From: an uncultured Eubacteriales bacterium
GTDB lineage: Bacteria; Bacillota; Clostridia; Lachnospirales; CAG-274
Reading direction: 5' to 3'
DNA length: 16,077 nucleotides
Assembly: GCA_902495025.1 (NCBI GenBank)
Contig: CABUWB010000012.1
Span: forward strand, 1 to 16,077
Both the position numbers and the translations under genes were made by a program. Position 1 is the first letter of the stretch. Each line of letters opens with the position of its first letter. Below the pieces are notes generated by a model. That model was not told the DNA's origin. It saw only the letters and a list, made by a program, of their open reading frames with translations, and searched no databases. Below, piece after piece: positions 1 through 7,046 of this stretch.

Positions 1-2
1 TA

Positions 3-1352
3 TTGGGTGTTATACAGGATACCACACAGGCTATGGTAACGGAGAGGTCAAGACAGCTTACGCAGGACCACGACTCCATGACAAACCTGTTAAACAGGAC
101 TGCATTCAGGCGGAATTTGAGCAATATATTTGCAGGCAGCGCAGAAAAGCCGAAAATTGCGGTACTGCTGCACTGCAATATTGACAAAATGTCAGATGTA
201 AATGTAAGATACGGCAGCACCATAGGCGACAAATATATTTACAGTATAGCCGCAATATTCAGAAAGTCGGCAGACCGTATTACAAGCTTTGCCGCAAGAA
301 CGGCAGGTGACGAGTTTAAATATCTGCTGCTCGGCACTGATAAAAAGGCTATGGAAAATCAGCTTGACGAGCTTATTAAGGGCATTTACGATACAAAGAT
401 ATATACTGCTGACGGTACGCTTGCAATGCGGGCGTCCATAGGTGCGGCATGGTATCCGCAGGATACGGAAAGCTCCAGTATGCTTGAGCAGTATGCGGAG
501 TTTGCAATGCGACAGGTTAAGCGCAGCGGCAGAAATGCCTTTAAGTATTTTGATAAGGCAGCCTTTGAGGAGTCGGAGAGAAATATACGCTCCTCACGCA
601 ATATTGAAATGCTTATTTCCGAGGGACTTATCCGCTATGCCTTCCAGCCTATTGTTGACGCCAGGACAGGCAATATATACGGCTATGAGGCGCTTATGCG
701 CCCAGACTCCACAAATGCAATTACTCCGCACGATGTAATTGTGTTTGCAACCGAGCAGAACAAGCTTAATATAATTGAGCGCATAACATGGTTTACCGCA
801 CTGGAGGATTTCAGTATACAGGTTGACCCTCTGCTTGGCAGAAAGATGTTTGTAAACTCTATACCAAGCCAGCTTTTAAGTGATGAGGATTTTGCCGAGC
901 TGGAGAACAAGTATGGTGAGTATCTGTCCAACATAGTGCTTGAAATTATTGAGAATGAACAGACCGACCCCGAAATCATAAGCAAAAAGAAAGGTCTTGT
1001 GGAAAAGTGGGGCTGCCTGCTTGCTCTTGATGATTACGGTTCGGGTTATGCTAACGATAACACGCTGCTCTCTTTAAAGCCCGATGTTATCAAGCTGGAT
1101 ATTGAAATGATAACAGGTATTGAGGACGATAAGGACAGGCAGACGCTTGTTAAAAACATTATCGACTATGCACACCAGAGAAAGATTATGGTGCTTGCAG
1201 AGGGTATTGAAACCCATACGCAGATGGAAACACTTATTACCTACGGTGTTGACCTTATGCAGGGCTTCTACCTTGCAAAGCCTAACTTTGATGCGGTTGA
1301 CAGCATAGATGAAAAGATTATCAATGAAATACTTGATATAAGAAATAAGTGA
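3..1352 (+). CDS. GGDEF-EAL cyclic-di-GMP signalling protein, 5' end outside window
   Basis: Partial: the frame is open at the left edge, so the N-terminus (probably a sensor or coiled-coil region) is missing. Counting from base 3, residues 20-195 form a GGDEF domain with the relaxed signature AGDEF at 101-105 and no RxxD inhibitory site just before it. Residues 205-440 form an EAL domain with its key residues visible: YEALMR (E229), VNS, LEIIENE, DDYGSG (D343, D344), IKLD (K364), AEGIET (E400) and a terminal QGF. The family makes c-di-GMP (GGDEF) or hydrolyses it to pGpG (EAL). From the residues, phosphodiesterase activity is likely, while the GGDEF half could be weakly active or regulatory. 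It ends with TGA and is followed by a strong hairpin terminator, so it is the last gene of its transcript. The domain call is firm; the direction of activity is inference. Confidence 0.93.
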   Translation: MGVIQDTTQAMVTERSRQLTQDHDSMTNLLNRTAFRRNLSNIFAGSAEKPKIAVLLHCNIDKMSDVNVRYGSTIGDKYIYSIAAIFRKSADRITSFAARTAGDEFKYLLLGTDKKAMENQLDELIKGIYDTKIYTADGTLAMRASIGAAWYPQDTESSSMLEQYAEFAMRQVKRSGRNAFKYFDKAAFEESERNIRSSRNIEMLISEGLIRYAFQPIVDARTGNIYGYEALMRPDSTNAITPHDVIVFATEQNKLNIIERITWFTALEDFSIQVDPLLGRKMFVNSIPSQLLSDEDFAELENKYGEYLSNIVLEIIENEQTDPEIISKKKGLVEKWGCLLALDDYGSGYANDNTLLSLKPDVIKLDIEMITGIEDDKDRQTLVKNIIDYAHQRKIMVLAEGIETHTQMETLITYGVDLMQGFYLAKPNFDAVDSIDEKIINEILDIRNK

Positions 1353-1368
1353 TAAGTAATATAAGGGG

Positions 1369-1400
1369 GCTGTCGCATTAATTTTGCGACAGCTCTTTTT
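1369..1400 (+). terminator. Intrinsic terminator after the GGDEF-EAL gene
   Basis: A GC-rich stem GCTGTCGCA (1369-1377) pairs with TGCGACAGC (1385-1393), with a 7-nt loop, followed by TCTTTTT. It lies 17 bases after the stop codon. Confidence 0.9.
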
Positions 1401-1407
1401 CTTGACT

Positions 1408-1631
1408 TAAATTAGAGTTTAGTGGTGTTGTTGGTTTTCGGGCGGATATGGAATCCGCCCCTACAAGTTAATTACAACTATAATTTATTTTTTCGCAAAT
1501 TTATCTTATACACAATGTATTCAAACAAACCAACATTTAATTTGTGTGCAATGCAACAATGCCATTATTGGTTACGTAGGGGCGGATTCCATATCCGCCC
1601 TTATACCCACATTTCACTAAACTCTAATTTA
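1408..1631. repeat. MITE-like repeat element 1 (224 bp)
   Basis: The element is bounded by outer inverted repeats built on AAATTAGAGTTTAG (left arm 1408-1428, right arm 1611-1631). Inside lies a 161-bp core (1440-1600) that begins and ends with the palindrome GGGCGGAT-N5-ATCCGCCC, each copy flanked by CTAC or GTAG. The same outer arms and a core about 90% identical by hand alignment occur again at 6583-7001, but there the core is reversed. No transposase is encoded. A 75-codon open frame covers it, but it has no ribosome binding site. It could be a non-autonomous mobile element or a composite palindromic intergenic repeat. No target-site duplication is clear. Confidence 0.8.
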
Positions 1632-1662
1632 CCTTTATTTTATCCTTAAAAATATCTGTTCA

Positions 1663-1692
1663 AATTCAACAGCGGATTTTTTGTGTTGAATT
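1663..1692 (+). other. AT-rich hairpin beside repeat element 1
   Basis: AATTCAACA (1663-1671) is complementary to TGTTGAATT (1684-1692), with a 12-nt loop, followed by ATTTTT. It may act as a weak terminator for transcripts coming through the repeat. The sequence just before it resembles the right flank of repeat element 2 (an AATATCTGTT block in both). Confidence 0.4.
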
Positions 1693-1743
1693 ATTTTTAC
1701 AAAATTATTCCGCAATTTATTTTTTTATTGTGGATAGTTTCTA

Positions 1744-1771
1744 TTGACATATTTTTTGTTTGTGGTAAAAT
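1744..1771 (+). promoter_or_regulatory. Promoter of the ATP-grasp/M14 operon
   Basis: A perfect TTGACA -35 (1744-1749), a 16-nt spacer and a TAAAAT -10 (1766-1771). Predicted transcription starts near 1778, leaving a leader of about 110 nt that contains a terminator hairpin before the first start codon. Confidence 0.7.
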
Positions 1772-1810
1772 AATGTTAATAATTTTAAATATATTATTTT
1801 TGCGTATGAG

Positions 1811-1845
1811 GACGTACACTGTTAATGCAGGGTACGTCTTTTTTT
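1811..1845 (+). terminator. Leader terminator / possible attenuator
   Basis: GACGTAC (1811-1817) pairs with GTACGTC (1832-1838), followed by seven T residues. It lies between the promoter at 1744-1771 and the start codon at 1889, with no gene between them. Read-through is therefore required to express the operon, which points to attenuation or to a short leader RNA of about 65 nt. No known riboswitch class was recognised and no competing antiterminator stem was identified by eye. Confidence 0.7.
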
Positions 1846-1888
1846 ATTAAATTTTGGCTTGTTATAAGCCGCATAAGGAGGAATGTGT

Positions 1889-3208
1889 ATGGAGCTTTTG
1901 AGAGAACAAAAGGAAATTGTCAACGAAACTCTGGACAGATACGGTGTAAAATTCAGCTTATATAAAAACGGCAAATTTATTGAGCAGCTTTTTCCGTTTG
2001 ACGCCATACCGAGGGTAATAGAGGCAGACGCCTTTGCAAGGCTTGAAAAGGGACTTATACAGAGAGCCTGTGCCTTAAATCTTTTCCTTAACGATGTTTA
2101 TTCTGGCAAGGGCTGTATTTTAAGGGACGATGTTGTACCTGAGGAATTTGTGTACAACGCACCGGGGTATCTTGCAGAGTGCAAAAGCATTGTACCGCCG
2201 CTTAATGTATATAACCACATCTCGGGTATCGACCTTGTTGAGGCTCCCGATGACTGGTATATACTGGAGGATAACCTGCGTGTGCCCTCGGGTGCGTCGT
2301 ATCCGATGATTGCAAGGGATATTACAAGGCGCATAAGCCCCGAAACCTTTGAGCACAACAAAATTGTGGATAACAGAAACTACGCAAGGCTGCTTTCGGA
2401 TATGTTCAATGACGTAAGCTGCGGCGGCATTACCGTTGTGCTGACTCCCGGCAGATACAACTCCGCATTCTTCGAGCATTCCTACCTTGCGGAGCAGACA
2501 GGCTCTGTGCTTGCTTTCCCCGAGGATTTGGAGGTGGTGGACGATAAGGTCTACTACAAAACCTTTAACTCCATACATCAGAGAGTAGGCGCAATCTACC
2601 GCAGATTATCGGACGATTATCTTGACCCTATGACCTTTGTGCAGGATTCGGTTATCGGTGTGCCTCACCTTATGGAAGCTTACCGCAAGGGCAACGTTGC
2701 AATTATCAATGCTCCCGGAAACGGTGTTGCCGACGACAAGGGCATATACTACTTTGTGCCAGCCATGATAAGGTATTACCTCGGTGAGGAGCCTATACTG
2801 AAAAATGCACCAACCTACGTGCCTTATTATGAAAAGGATATGAAGTACATACTTGATAACATTGAAAAGCTTGTTATTAAGGACGTAAGCGAGGCAGGCG
2901 GCTACGGCGTTATTTTCGGCAGGGATTTAACTGCCGAAAAGCTGGAGGAGCTGAAGGCTATTATCAATAAAAACCCACGCCGCTTTATTGCGCAGGAGAT
3001 TATTGAATTTCTTGACCTGCAGGTGCTTGATGACGACGGCAAAACAACCGTACCCCGTAAGGCGGATTTGCGTGCCTTTGTAATACAGGGTAAGGATATT
3101 AAGGTATGGCACAGCGGTCTGACAAGATTTTCACGCAACCCTAATTCATTTGTAGTAAACTCATCACAGGGAGGAGGCTTTAAGGACACATGGATAATGT
3201 ATCAGTAA
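1889..3208 (+). CDS. Circularly permuted ATP-grasp ligase (DUF404/DUF407, COG2308 type)
   Basis: 439 aa, close to the usual family length. The start is ATG 1889, 7 nt after AAGGAGG (1875-1881); the in-frame ATG at 1883 is only 1 nt from that site. Family signatures are plain: FPFDAIPRVI near the N-terminus, the stretch LEKGLIQRACALNLFLNDVY, then DWYILEDNLRVPSGASYP, and at the C-terminus NSSQGGGFKDTWI. The family is a predicted ATP-dependent ligase forming amide or peptide-like bonds, with unknown substrate, probably cytosolic. Its stop overlaps the start of the alpha-E gene by 19 nt, indicating translational coupling. ATP-grasp plus alpha-E plus transglutaminase is a conserved cluster, often with the Anbu peptidase. 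The family call is firm; the reaction is inferred from the fold. Confidence 0.93.
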   Translation: MELLREQKEIVNETLDRYGVKFSLYKNGKFIEQLFPFDAIPRVIEADAFARLEKGLIQRACALNLFLNDVYSGKGCILRDDVVPEEFVYNAPGYLAECKSIVPPLNVYNHISGIDLVEAPDDWYILEDNLRVPSGASYPMIARDITRRISPETFEHNKIVDNRNYARLLSDMFNDVSCGGITVVLTPGRYNSAFFEHSYLAEQTGSVLAFPEDLEVVDDKVYYKTFNSIHQRVGAIYRRLSDDYLDPMTFVQDSVIGVPHLMEAYRKGNVAIINAPGNGVADDKGIYYFVPAMIRYYLGEEPILKNAPTYVPYYEKDMKYILDNIEKLVIKDVSEAGGYGVIFGRDLTAEKLEELKAIINKNPRRFIAQEIIEFLDLQVLDDDGKTTVPRKADLRAFVIQGKDIKVWHSGLTRFSRNPNSFVVNSSQGGGFKDTWIMYQ

Positions 3209-3849
3209 GCAAAGCAAACAGCCTTTACTGGCTTGGAAGATATACGGAGAGGGCTTATAAGCTCGCCCATATTATAACGGAATTTTATGACAGAATGGTG
3301 GACTATGACGAGGACGCCTATAAGGTGTTCTGCTCCAAGCTCGGCATAGCTTTGGACGTGAACGACAAGGACAGCTTTATTAAAGCCATGATTACCGACC
3401 CAGACTGTCCGTCAAGCATAATGTCATCGCTTTCAAAGGCGTATGACAACTCAATTATTTTAAGGGAGCAGATTGATACCGAAACGGTTGCCTATATCCA
3501 GCTTGCCTATAACAGCGTAACAAGGCTTTTTGCCGACAGGTGCAGAATTTTTGACCTGCAAAGGGTTATTGACAACCTTATGTGCTTTTGGGGCGCAGTG
3601 GACGATTATATAATTGAGGACGATATAAGGGATACCATAAAGGCAGGCAAATATATGGAAAGGCTTGACCTTTTCTGCCGCTTTGACAGGAGCGCCTATA
3701 AAATTGAGGGCTGTGAAAGACGCCTGCAGCGTTACATACATCACCTTGACACCGACAACCTCTGCGAGGGGCTTGATGAGCTGCTTGCAGATGGCAGCAC
3801 TCCCGACGTTGACAAGATTGCCGCTTGTATAGGCAGATTATTTAAGTAA
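3190..3849 (+). CDS. Alpha-E domain protein (DUF403, COG2307 type), short version
   Basis: 219 aa of mostly alpha-helical sequence. The opening NSLYWLGRYTERAYKLA matches the family's typical SLYWLGRY-ER start. SSIMSSLSKAYDNSIILREQI and IRDTIKAGKYMERLDLFCRF match later conserved blocks. Typical members are roughly 300 aa, so this one is about a third shorter, mostly in the second half. The family has no known catalytic activity and is the constant partner of the circularly permuted ATP-grasp ligase. The gene starts inside the ligase gene and ends 12 nt before the transglutaminase start codon. No frameshift is visible, so the short length looks natural rather than a sequencing break. Confidence 0.88.
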   Translation: MDNVSVSKANSLYWLGRYTERAYKLAHIITEFYDRMVDYDEDAYKVFCSKLGIALDVNDKDSFIKAMITDPDCPSSIMSSLSKAYDNSIILREQIDTETVAYIQLAYNSVTRLFADRCRIFDLQRVIDNLMCFWGAVDDYIIEDDIRDTIKAGKYMERLDLFCRFDRSAYKIEGCERRLQRYIHHLDTDNLCEGLDELLADGSTPDVDKIAACIGRLFK

Positions 3850-3861
3850 GAGGTGAGATGT

Positions 3862-4641
3862 ATGAAAACCTATGAATTTGAATTTACTACCGATATAAGC
3901 TTTGACCTGCCTATAATTAATCAGAATTTTATTTTAAGGTGTATGCCGCAGAACTACATCTTTCAGCGTATTTTTGATGAAACGCTGACTATTGAGCCAT
4001 GCTGCCAGTATTCGTCAGGCAGGGACAGCTTTGGCAACAAAATTATAAGCGGCACAATATCACAGGAGCATAAGAGCTTTAAGTTTTCAGTAAAGGGCAA
4101 GGCAAGCCTTAGCAAATATCAGCAGATGGAGGAGCTTGACAGGCTTTTTCTCTATCCTAGCCAGAAAACTGCCCTTACAGAGGAAATGACGGAGTTTTAT
4201 AATTCGCTTGCACTGCCAGAGGATATTCCCTCTGCCGCAAAGGTTATTGCTGATGCGGTTTACGGCTGTATGAGCTATGAAAAGGGTGCAACCGATGCCG
4301 AAACTGCGGCAGGTGAGGCATTTGCCCTTAAAAAAGGAGTATGTCAGGACTATGCGCATATTGCAATAGCTCTTTTGCGCAGGGCGGGCATACCTGCACG
4401 CTATGCCGCAGGCTTTATTGAGGGCGACGGTGAAACCCACGCATGGGTTGAGTATTATTCGGACGGTATATGGTACGGCATTGACCCTACCAATCAGACG
4501 GAAATAGACTACGGCTATATAAAGCTCTCGCATGGACGGGACAGCTATGACTGCAGTGTGGAGCGTGGCTGCTTTGCATCAAATGAGGGTATAGTTACCC
4601 AAAGCTCGCAAATTACGGTTAAGGTTGGTGAAATTGTATGA
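3862..4641 (+). CDS. Transglutaminase-like cysteine protease family protein
   Basis: 259 aa. ATG 3862 is chosen because GAGGTG (3850-3855) lies 6 nt upstream; an in-frame GTG at 3853 overlaps that site. The N-terminal half resembles the beta-rich domain that precedes bacterial transglutaminase cores. The catalytic triad is visible: Cys161 in KKGVCQDYAH, His193 in ETHAWVEYY and Asp208 in YGIDPTN. The fold usually cleaves or forms amide bonds. With an ATP-grasp ligase upstream, it may cleave or transfer the product. No signal peptide is seen, so it probably acts in the cytosol. Its stop overlaps the next start by ATGA. Confidence 0.92.
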   Translation: MKTYEFEFTTDISFDLPIINQNFILRCMPQNYIFQRIFDETLTIEPCCQYSSGRDSFGNKIISGTISQEHKSFKFSVKGKASLSKYQQMEELDRLFLYPSQKTALTEEMTEFYNSLALPEDIPSAAKVIADAVYGCMSYEKGATDAETAAGEAFALKKGVCQDYAHIAIALLRRAGIPARYAAGFIEGDGETHAWVEYYSDGIWYGIDPTNQTEIDYGYIKLSHGRDSYDCSVERGCFASNEGIVTQSSQITVKVGEIV

Positions 4642-5597
4642 TTGAAAGGGTAGAGGTTATTTCCTCCACCAGACTGCCTGTTGATGAGGTGCTTGAAATA
4701 AAGAGGTGCCGCTATCAGAGCAGACAGACAAGAAACAGGGAGCTTAAAAGGCTCTCGATTGTAACAGGTACGCATGGCGATGAGCTGGAGGGGCAGTATG
4801 TTGCCTTTATGGTGGCGCAGAGGATAAAGGAACACCCAGAGCTTTTAAACGGAACGGTGGATATTTATCCTGCCACAAATCCGCTTGGCATTGACTGCAT
4901 TGAGCGTGGCATACCGGGCTTTGACCTTGATATGAACAGGGTTTTTCCTGGTAACGGACATGGTACAATGGTGGATATTATAGCAAGGGATATTGTGGAA
5001 AGCCTTGACGGCTCTGACCTTGTGCTGGATATACATGCGTCAAATATCTTTTTAACAGAAATGCCGCAGGCACGCATTAATGAAAATATGGGTGAAACCC
5101 TGCTGCCTATTGCGGAAAAATTAAACCTTGACTTTTTGTGGGTGCACCCTAACGCAACGGTACTTGAGTCCACACTTTGCTATTCGCTTAATGTGCGCAA
5201 TGTGCCCTGTGTTGTAATTGAGGCAGGCGTAGGTATGCGCATTACAAAGGAATACTGCGTGCAGCTTACCGACGGCATATTTAATATTATGCGTGATATG
5301 GGTATGTGGCTTGGTGATGATGTGTATGTGGGTGAAAAACATACCTGCGTTACCTCTGAGGGCAGAGAGGTGTTTTTTATGAACGCTACTGCCTCTGGTA
5401 TATTTGTTCAGGCAGCAAAGCACGCCTCCTATCTGAAAAAAGGCGACCATATAGGCGATATTGTCGACCCTCTTACGGGTACTGTAAGGGATAAGGTGCT
5501 TTCTCCCTGCGACGGTCTGCTATTTACAATAAGGGAGTATCCTGTTGTATATGAAGGCTCGCTTATAGCAAGACTTTTGGGAGGTGCAGACAAGTGA
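4638..5597 (+). CDS. M14 family succinylglutamate desuccinylase/aspartoacylase-like protein, intact active site
   Basis: 319 aa, starting in an ATGA overlap with the transglutaminase gene. It carries the zinc-binding HGDE (His46, Glu49), the substrate-binding DMNRVFPG (Asn100, Arg101), the third zinc ligand in LVLDIHAS (His133) and the catalytic Glu195 in VIEAGVG. The C-terminal part (about 235-319) looks like the beta-domain seen in this subfamily. Relatives remove N-acyl groups or act as carboxypeptidases on modified amino acids. The substrate here is unknown. Given the operon, it may trim or recycle the amide made by the ligase. All zinc and catalytic positions are kept, so it is probably active. 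Confidence 0.92.
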   Translation: MIERVEVISSTRLPVDEVLEIKRCRYQSRQTRNRELKRLSIVTGTHGDELEGQYVAFMVAQRIKEHPELLNGTVDIYPATNPLGIDCIERGIPGFDLDMNRVFPGNGHGTMVDIIARDIVESLDGSDLVLDIHASNIFLTEMPQARINENMGETLLPIAEKLNLDFLWVHPNATVLESTLCYSLNVRNVPCVVIEAGVGMRITKEYCVQLTDGIFNIMRDMGMWLGDDVYVGEKHTCVTSEGREVFFMNATASGIFVQAAKHASYLKKGDHIGDIVDPLTGTVRDKVLSPCDGLLFTIREYPVVYEGSLIARLLGGADK

Positions 5598-6544
5598 AAA
5601 AGGAAAACGTTTTTGAGCTCCAGTCCCCTTACAGGGATACTATGAGAATTACAGCCTACCGTTTTGGTGATACCGATAATGCGGACTGTGAAAAATCGCT
5701 TTCAATAGTAGGCGCAACACGAGGCAACGAGGCACAGCAGATGTATAACTGCTCGCAGATTATTGCAAAGCTGAAAATACTTGAGGAAAAGGGCTTTATT
5801 GTGCAAGGTAAATCCATTGTTGTAATACCTACGGTAAATAACTTTTCAATGAATATAGAAAAACGCTTCTGGGCTATGGACAATACCGATATTAACCGTA
5901 TGTTCCCCGGCTATGACAAGGGTGAAACCACGCAAAGGATTGCATATCATGTTTTTGAATATGTAAAGGATTATGAGTATGGTATACATTTTACCAGTCA
6001 TTACAGACCGGGCAAGTTTATTCCGCACGTAAGAATGATGCACACAGGCTATGAGGACTGCGAAATGGCTAAGGACTTTGGTCTGCCATACGTGTATACA
6101 AGAAACTCCAAGCCGTATGATACAACCACGTTAAATTATAACTGGCAGATTTGGGGTACGCATGCCTTTTCACTCTATCTGGGCGCTACCGCACGCATTA
6201 ATGAGGAGGCAGGCTATCAGGCGGTTGACGCCGTTATGCGTTTTTTAAAGGCGCATGATATTATAACAGGCACCGATACCATTTTAAAGGACGGTGAGCA
6301 AAGCAGGCTTATCCAGTCCAGAAATGTTGTGTCGGTGAGGATTTCAAACGCAGGTGTTCTGCATAAGTGTGTGCATGTCAATGCCCATGTTGAAAGCGGT
6401 GATTTGCTTGGCTATATTCTTGACCCCTATGAGGGCAAAATATTGCAGGCATTGTATTCACCCGTAAAGGGACGTGTTTTCTTTACCGCCTATGGACCTT
6501 ATGAGTATGAAGGCTCGCTTGTGTTCAGAGTGGTTAAGGAATAG
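5594..6544 (+). CDS. M14-like paralogue with altered metal site, possibly non-catalytic
   Basis: 316 aa, GTG start in a 4-nt overlap with the previous gene. It aligns along its length with the upstream M14 protein: LSIVGATRGNE against LSIVTGTHGDE, DINRMFPG (Asn101, Arg102) against DMNRVFPG, GIHFTSH (His132) against DIHAS, and EEAG (Glu205) against IEAG (Glu195). The first zinc ligand His is replaced by Arg43 and the neighbouring Asp by Asn45, while Glu46, His132 and Glu205 remain. The pair probably arose by duplication. The second copy may be an inactive partner subunit, or may bind metal differently. Last gene of the operon; no strong hairpin follows directly, and repeat element 2 begins 38 bp downstream. 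Confidence 0.87.
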   Translation: MKKENVFELQSPYRDTMRITAYRFGDTDNADCEKSLSIVGATRGNEAQQMYNCSQIIAKLKILEEKGFIVQGKSIVVIPTVNNFSMNIEKRFWAMDNTDINRMFPGYDKGETTQRIAYHVFEYVKDYEYGIHFTSHYRPGKFIPHVRMMHTGYEDCEMAKDFGLPYVYTRNSKPYDTTTLNYNWQIWGTHAFSLYLGATARINEEAGYQAVDAVMRFLKAHDIITGTDTILKDGEQSRLIQSRNVVSVRISNAGVLHKCVHVNAHVESGDLLGYILDPYEGKILQALYSPVKGRVFFTAYGPYEYEGSLVFRVVKE

Positions 6545-6582
6545 TTGTTTATGTGAAATAAAAAGTGCTCTGTTTTTTTAAT

Positions 6583-7001
6583 ATAAATTAGAGTTTAGCG
6601 GTGTAAATTAACACCTAAACATTTCAATCGTAGGGGCTGGTCGTATTGCTGCGCAATACTGCTCGCCTATGCGTCCTGAGGCGGCAATCTGCCGCCCGTT
6701 AGTAATTATAATATGCTAAAATTAGGGCGGATATGGAATCCGCCCCTACGTAACCCATAATAGCATTGTGGCATTGCATACAAATTAGATGTTGGTTTGT
6801 TTGAATACCTTGCATATAAGATACATTTGAAAAAATCAATTGTCGTTGTAATTAACTTGTAGGGGCGGATTCCATATCCGCCCGCATGTAGAACAATGCA
6901 CAATGGTTGACGGGCGGCAGATTGCCGCCCCTACAGTAAATCCATATGTTATCGATTTACATTTTAGGTTGTTAATATTACACTGCTAAACTCTAATTTA
7001 T
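6583..7001. repeat. MITE-like repeat element 2 (419 bp), core inverted relative to element 1
   Basis: Outer inverted repeats at 6583-6604 and 6980-7001 match in 21 of 22 positions and contain AAATTAGAGTTTAG. The core 6725-6883 is the reverse complement of the core of element 1 (1440-1600), with about 12 mismatches and one 2-nt gap by hand. The arms between outer repeat and core hold further palindromes: GTATTGC-N3-GCAATAC (6643-6659), GGCGGCA-N3-TGCCGCC (6680-6696) and GGGCGGCA-N3-TGCCGCCC (6912-6930). The element fills the gap between the convergent M14 operon and rqcH, so its hairpins may end both transcripts. No protein is supported inside it. Confidence 0.82.
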
Positions 7002-7046
7002 CTTGATTTACTTCTCAAACAATATCTGTTAAAATACAAAATCTTA

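Noticed and set aside
1408..1631. CRISPR array, considered because of repeated palindromes in both intergenic regions
   Set aside because: There is no regular repeat-spacer pattern; the repeats are few, paired as inverted copies and shared between two loci.
1422..1649. 75-codon open frame through repeat element 1, with similar residues (SNKPT, RRGGFHIRP) in a frame through element 2 (6706-6903, minus strand)
   Set aside because: The likeness follows from the DNA repeat itself. There is no ribosome binding site, the frames are out of step by 2 nt in the first half, and the ends are palindromes, so these are not genes.
1772..1888. Known riboswitch or T-box in the operon leader
   Set aside because: No conserved riboswitch core or T-box sequence was seen; only a hairpin with a T-tract is supported.
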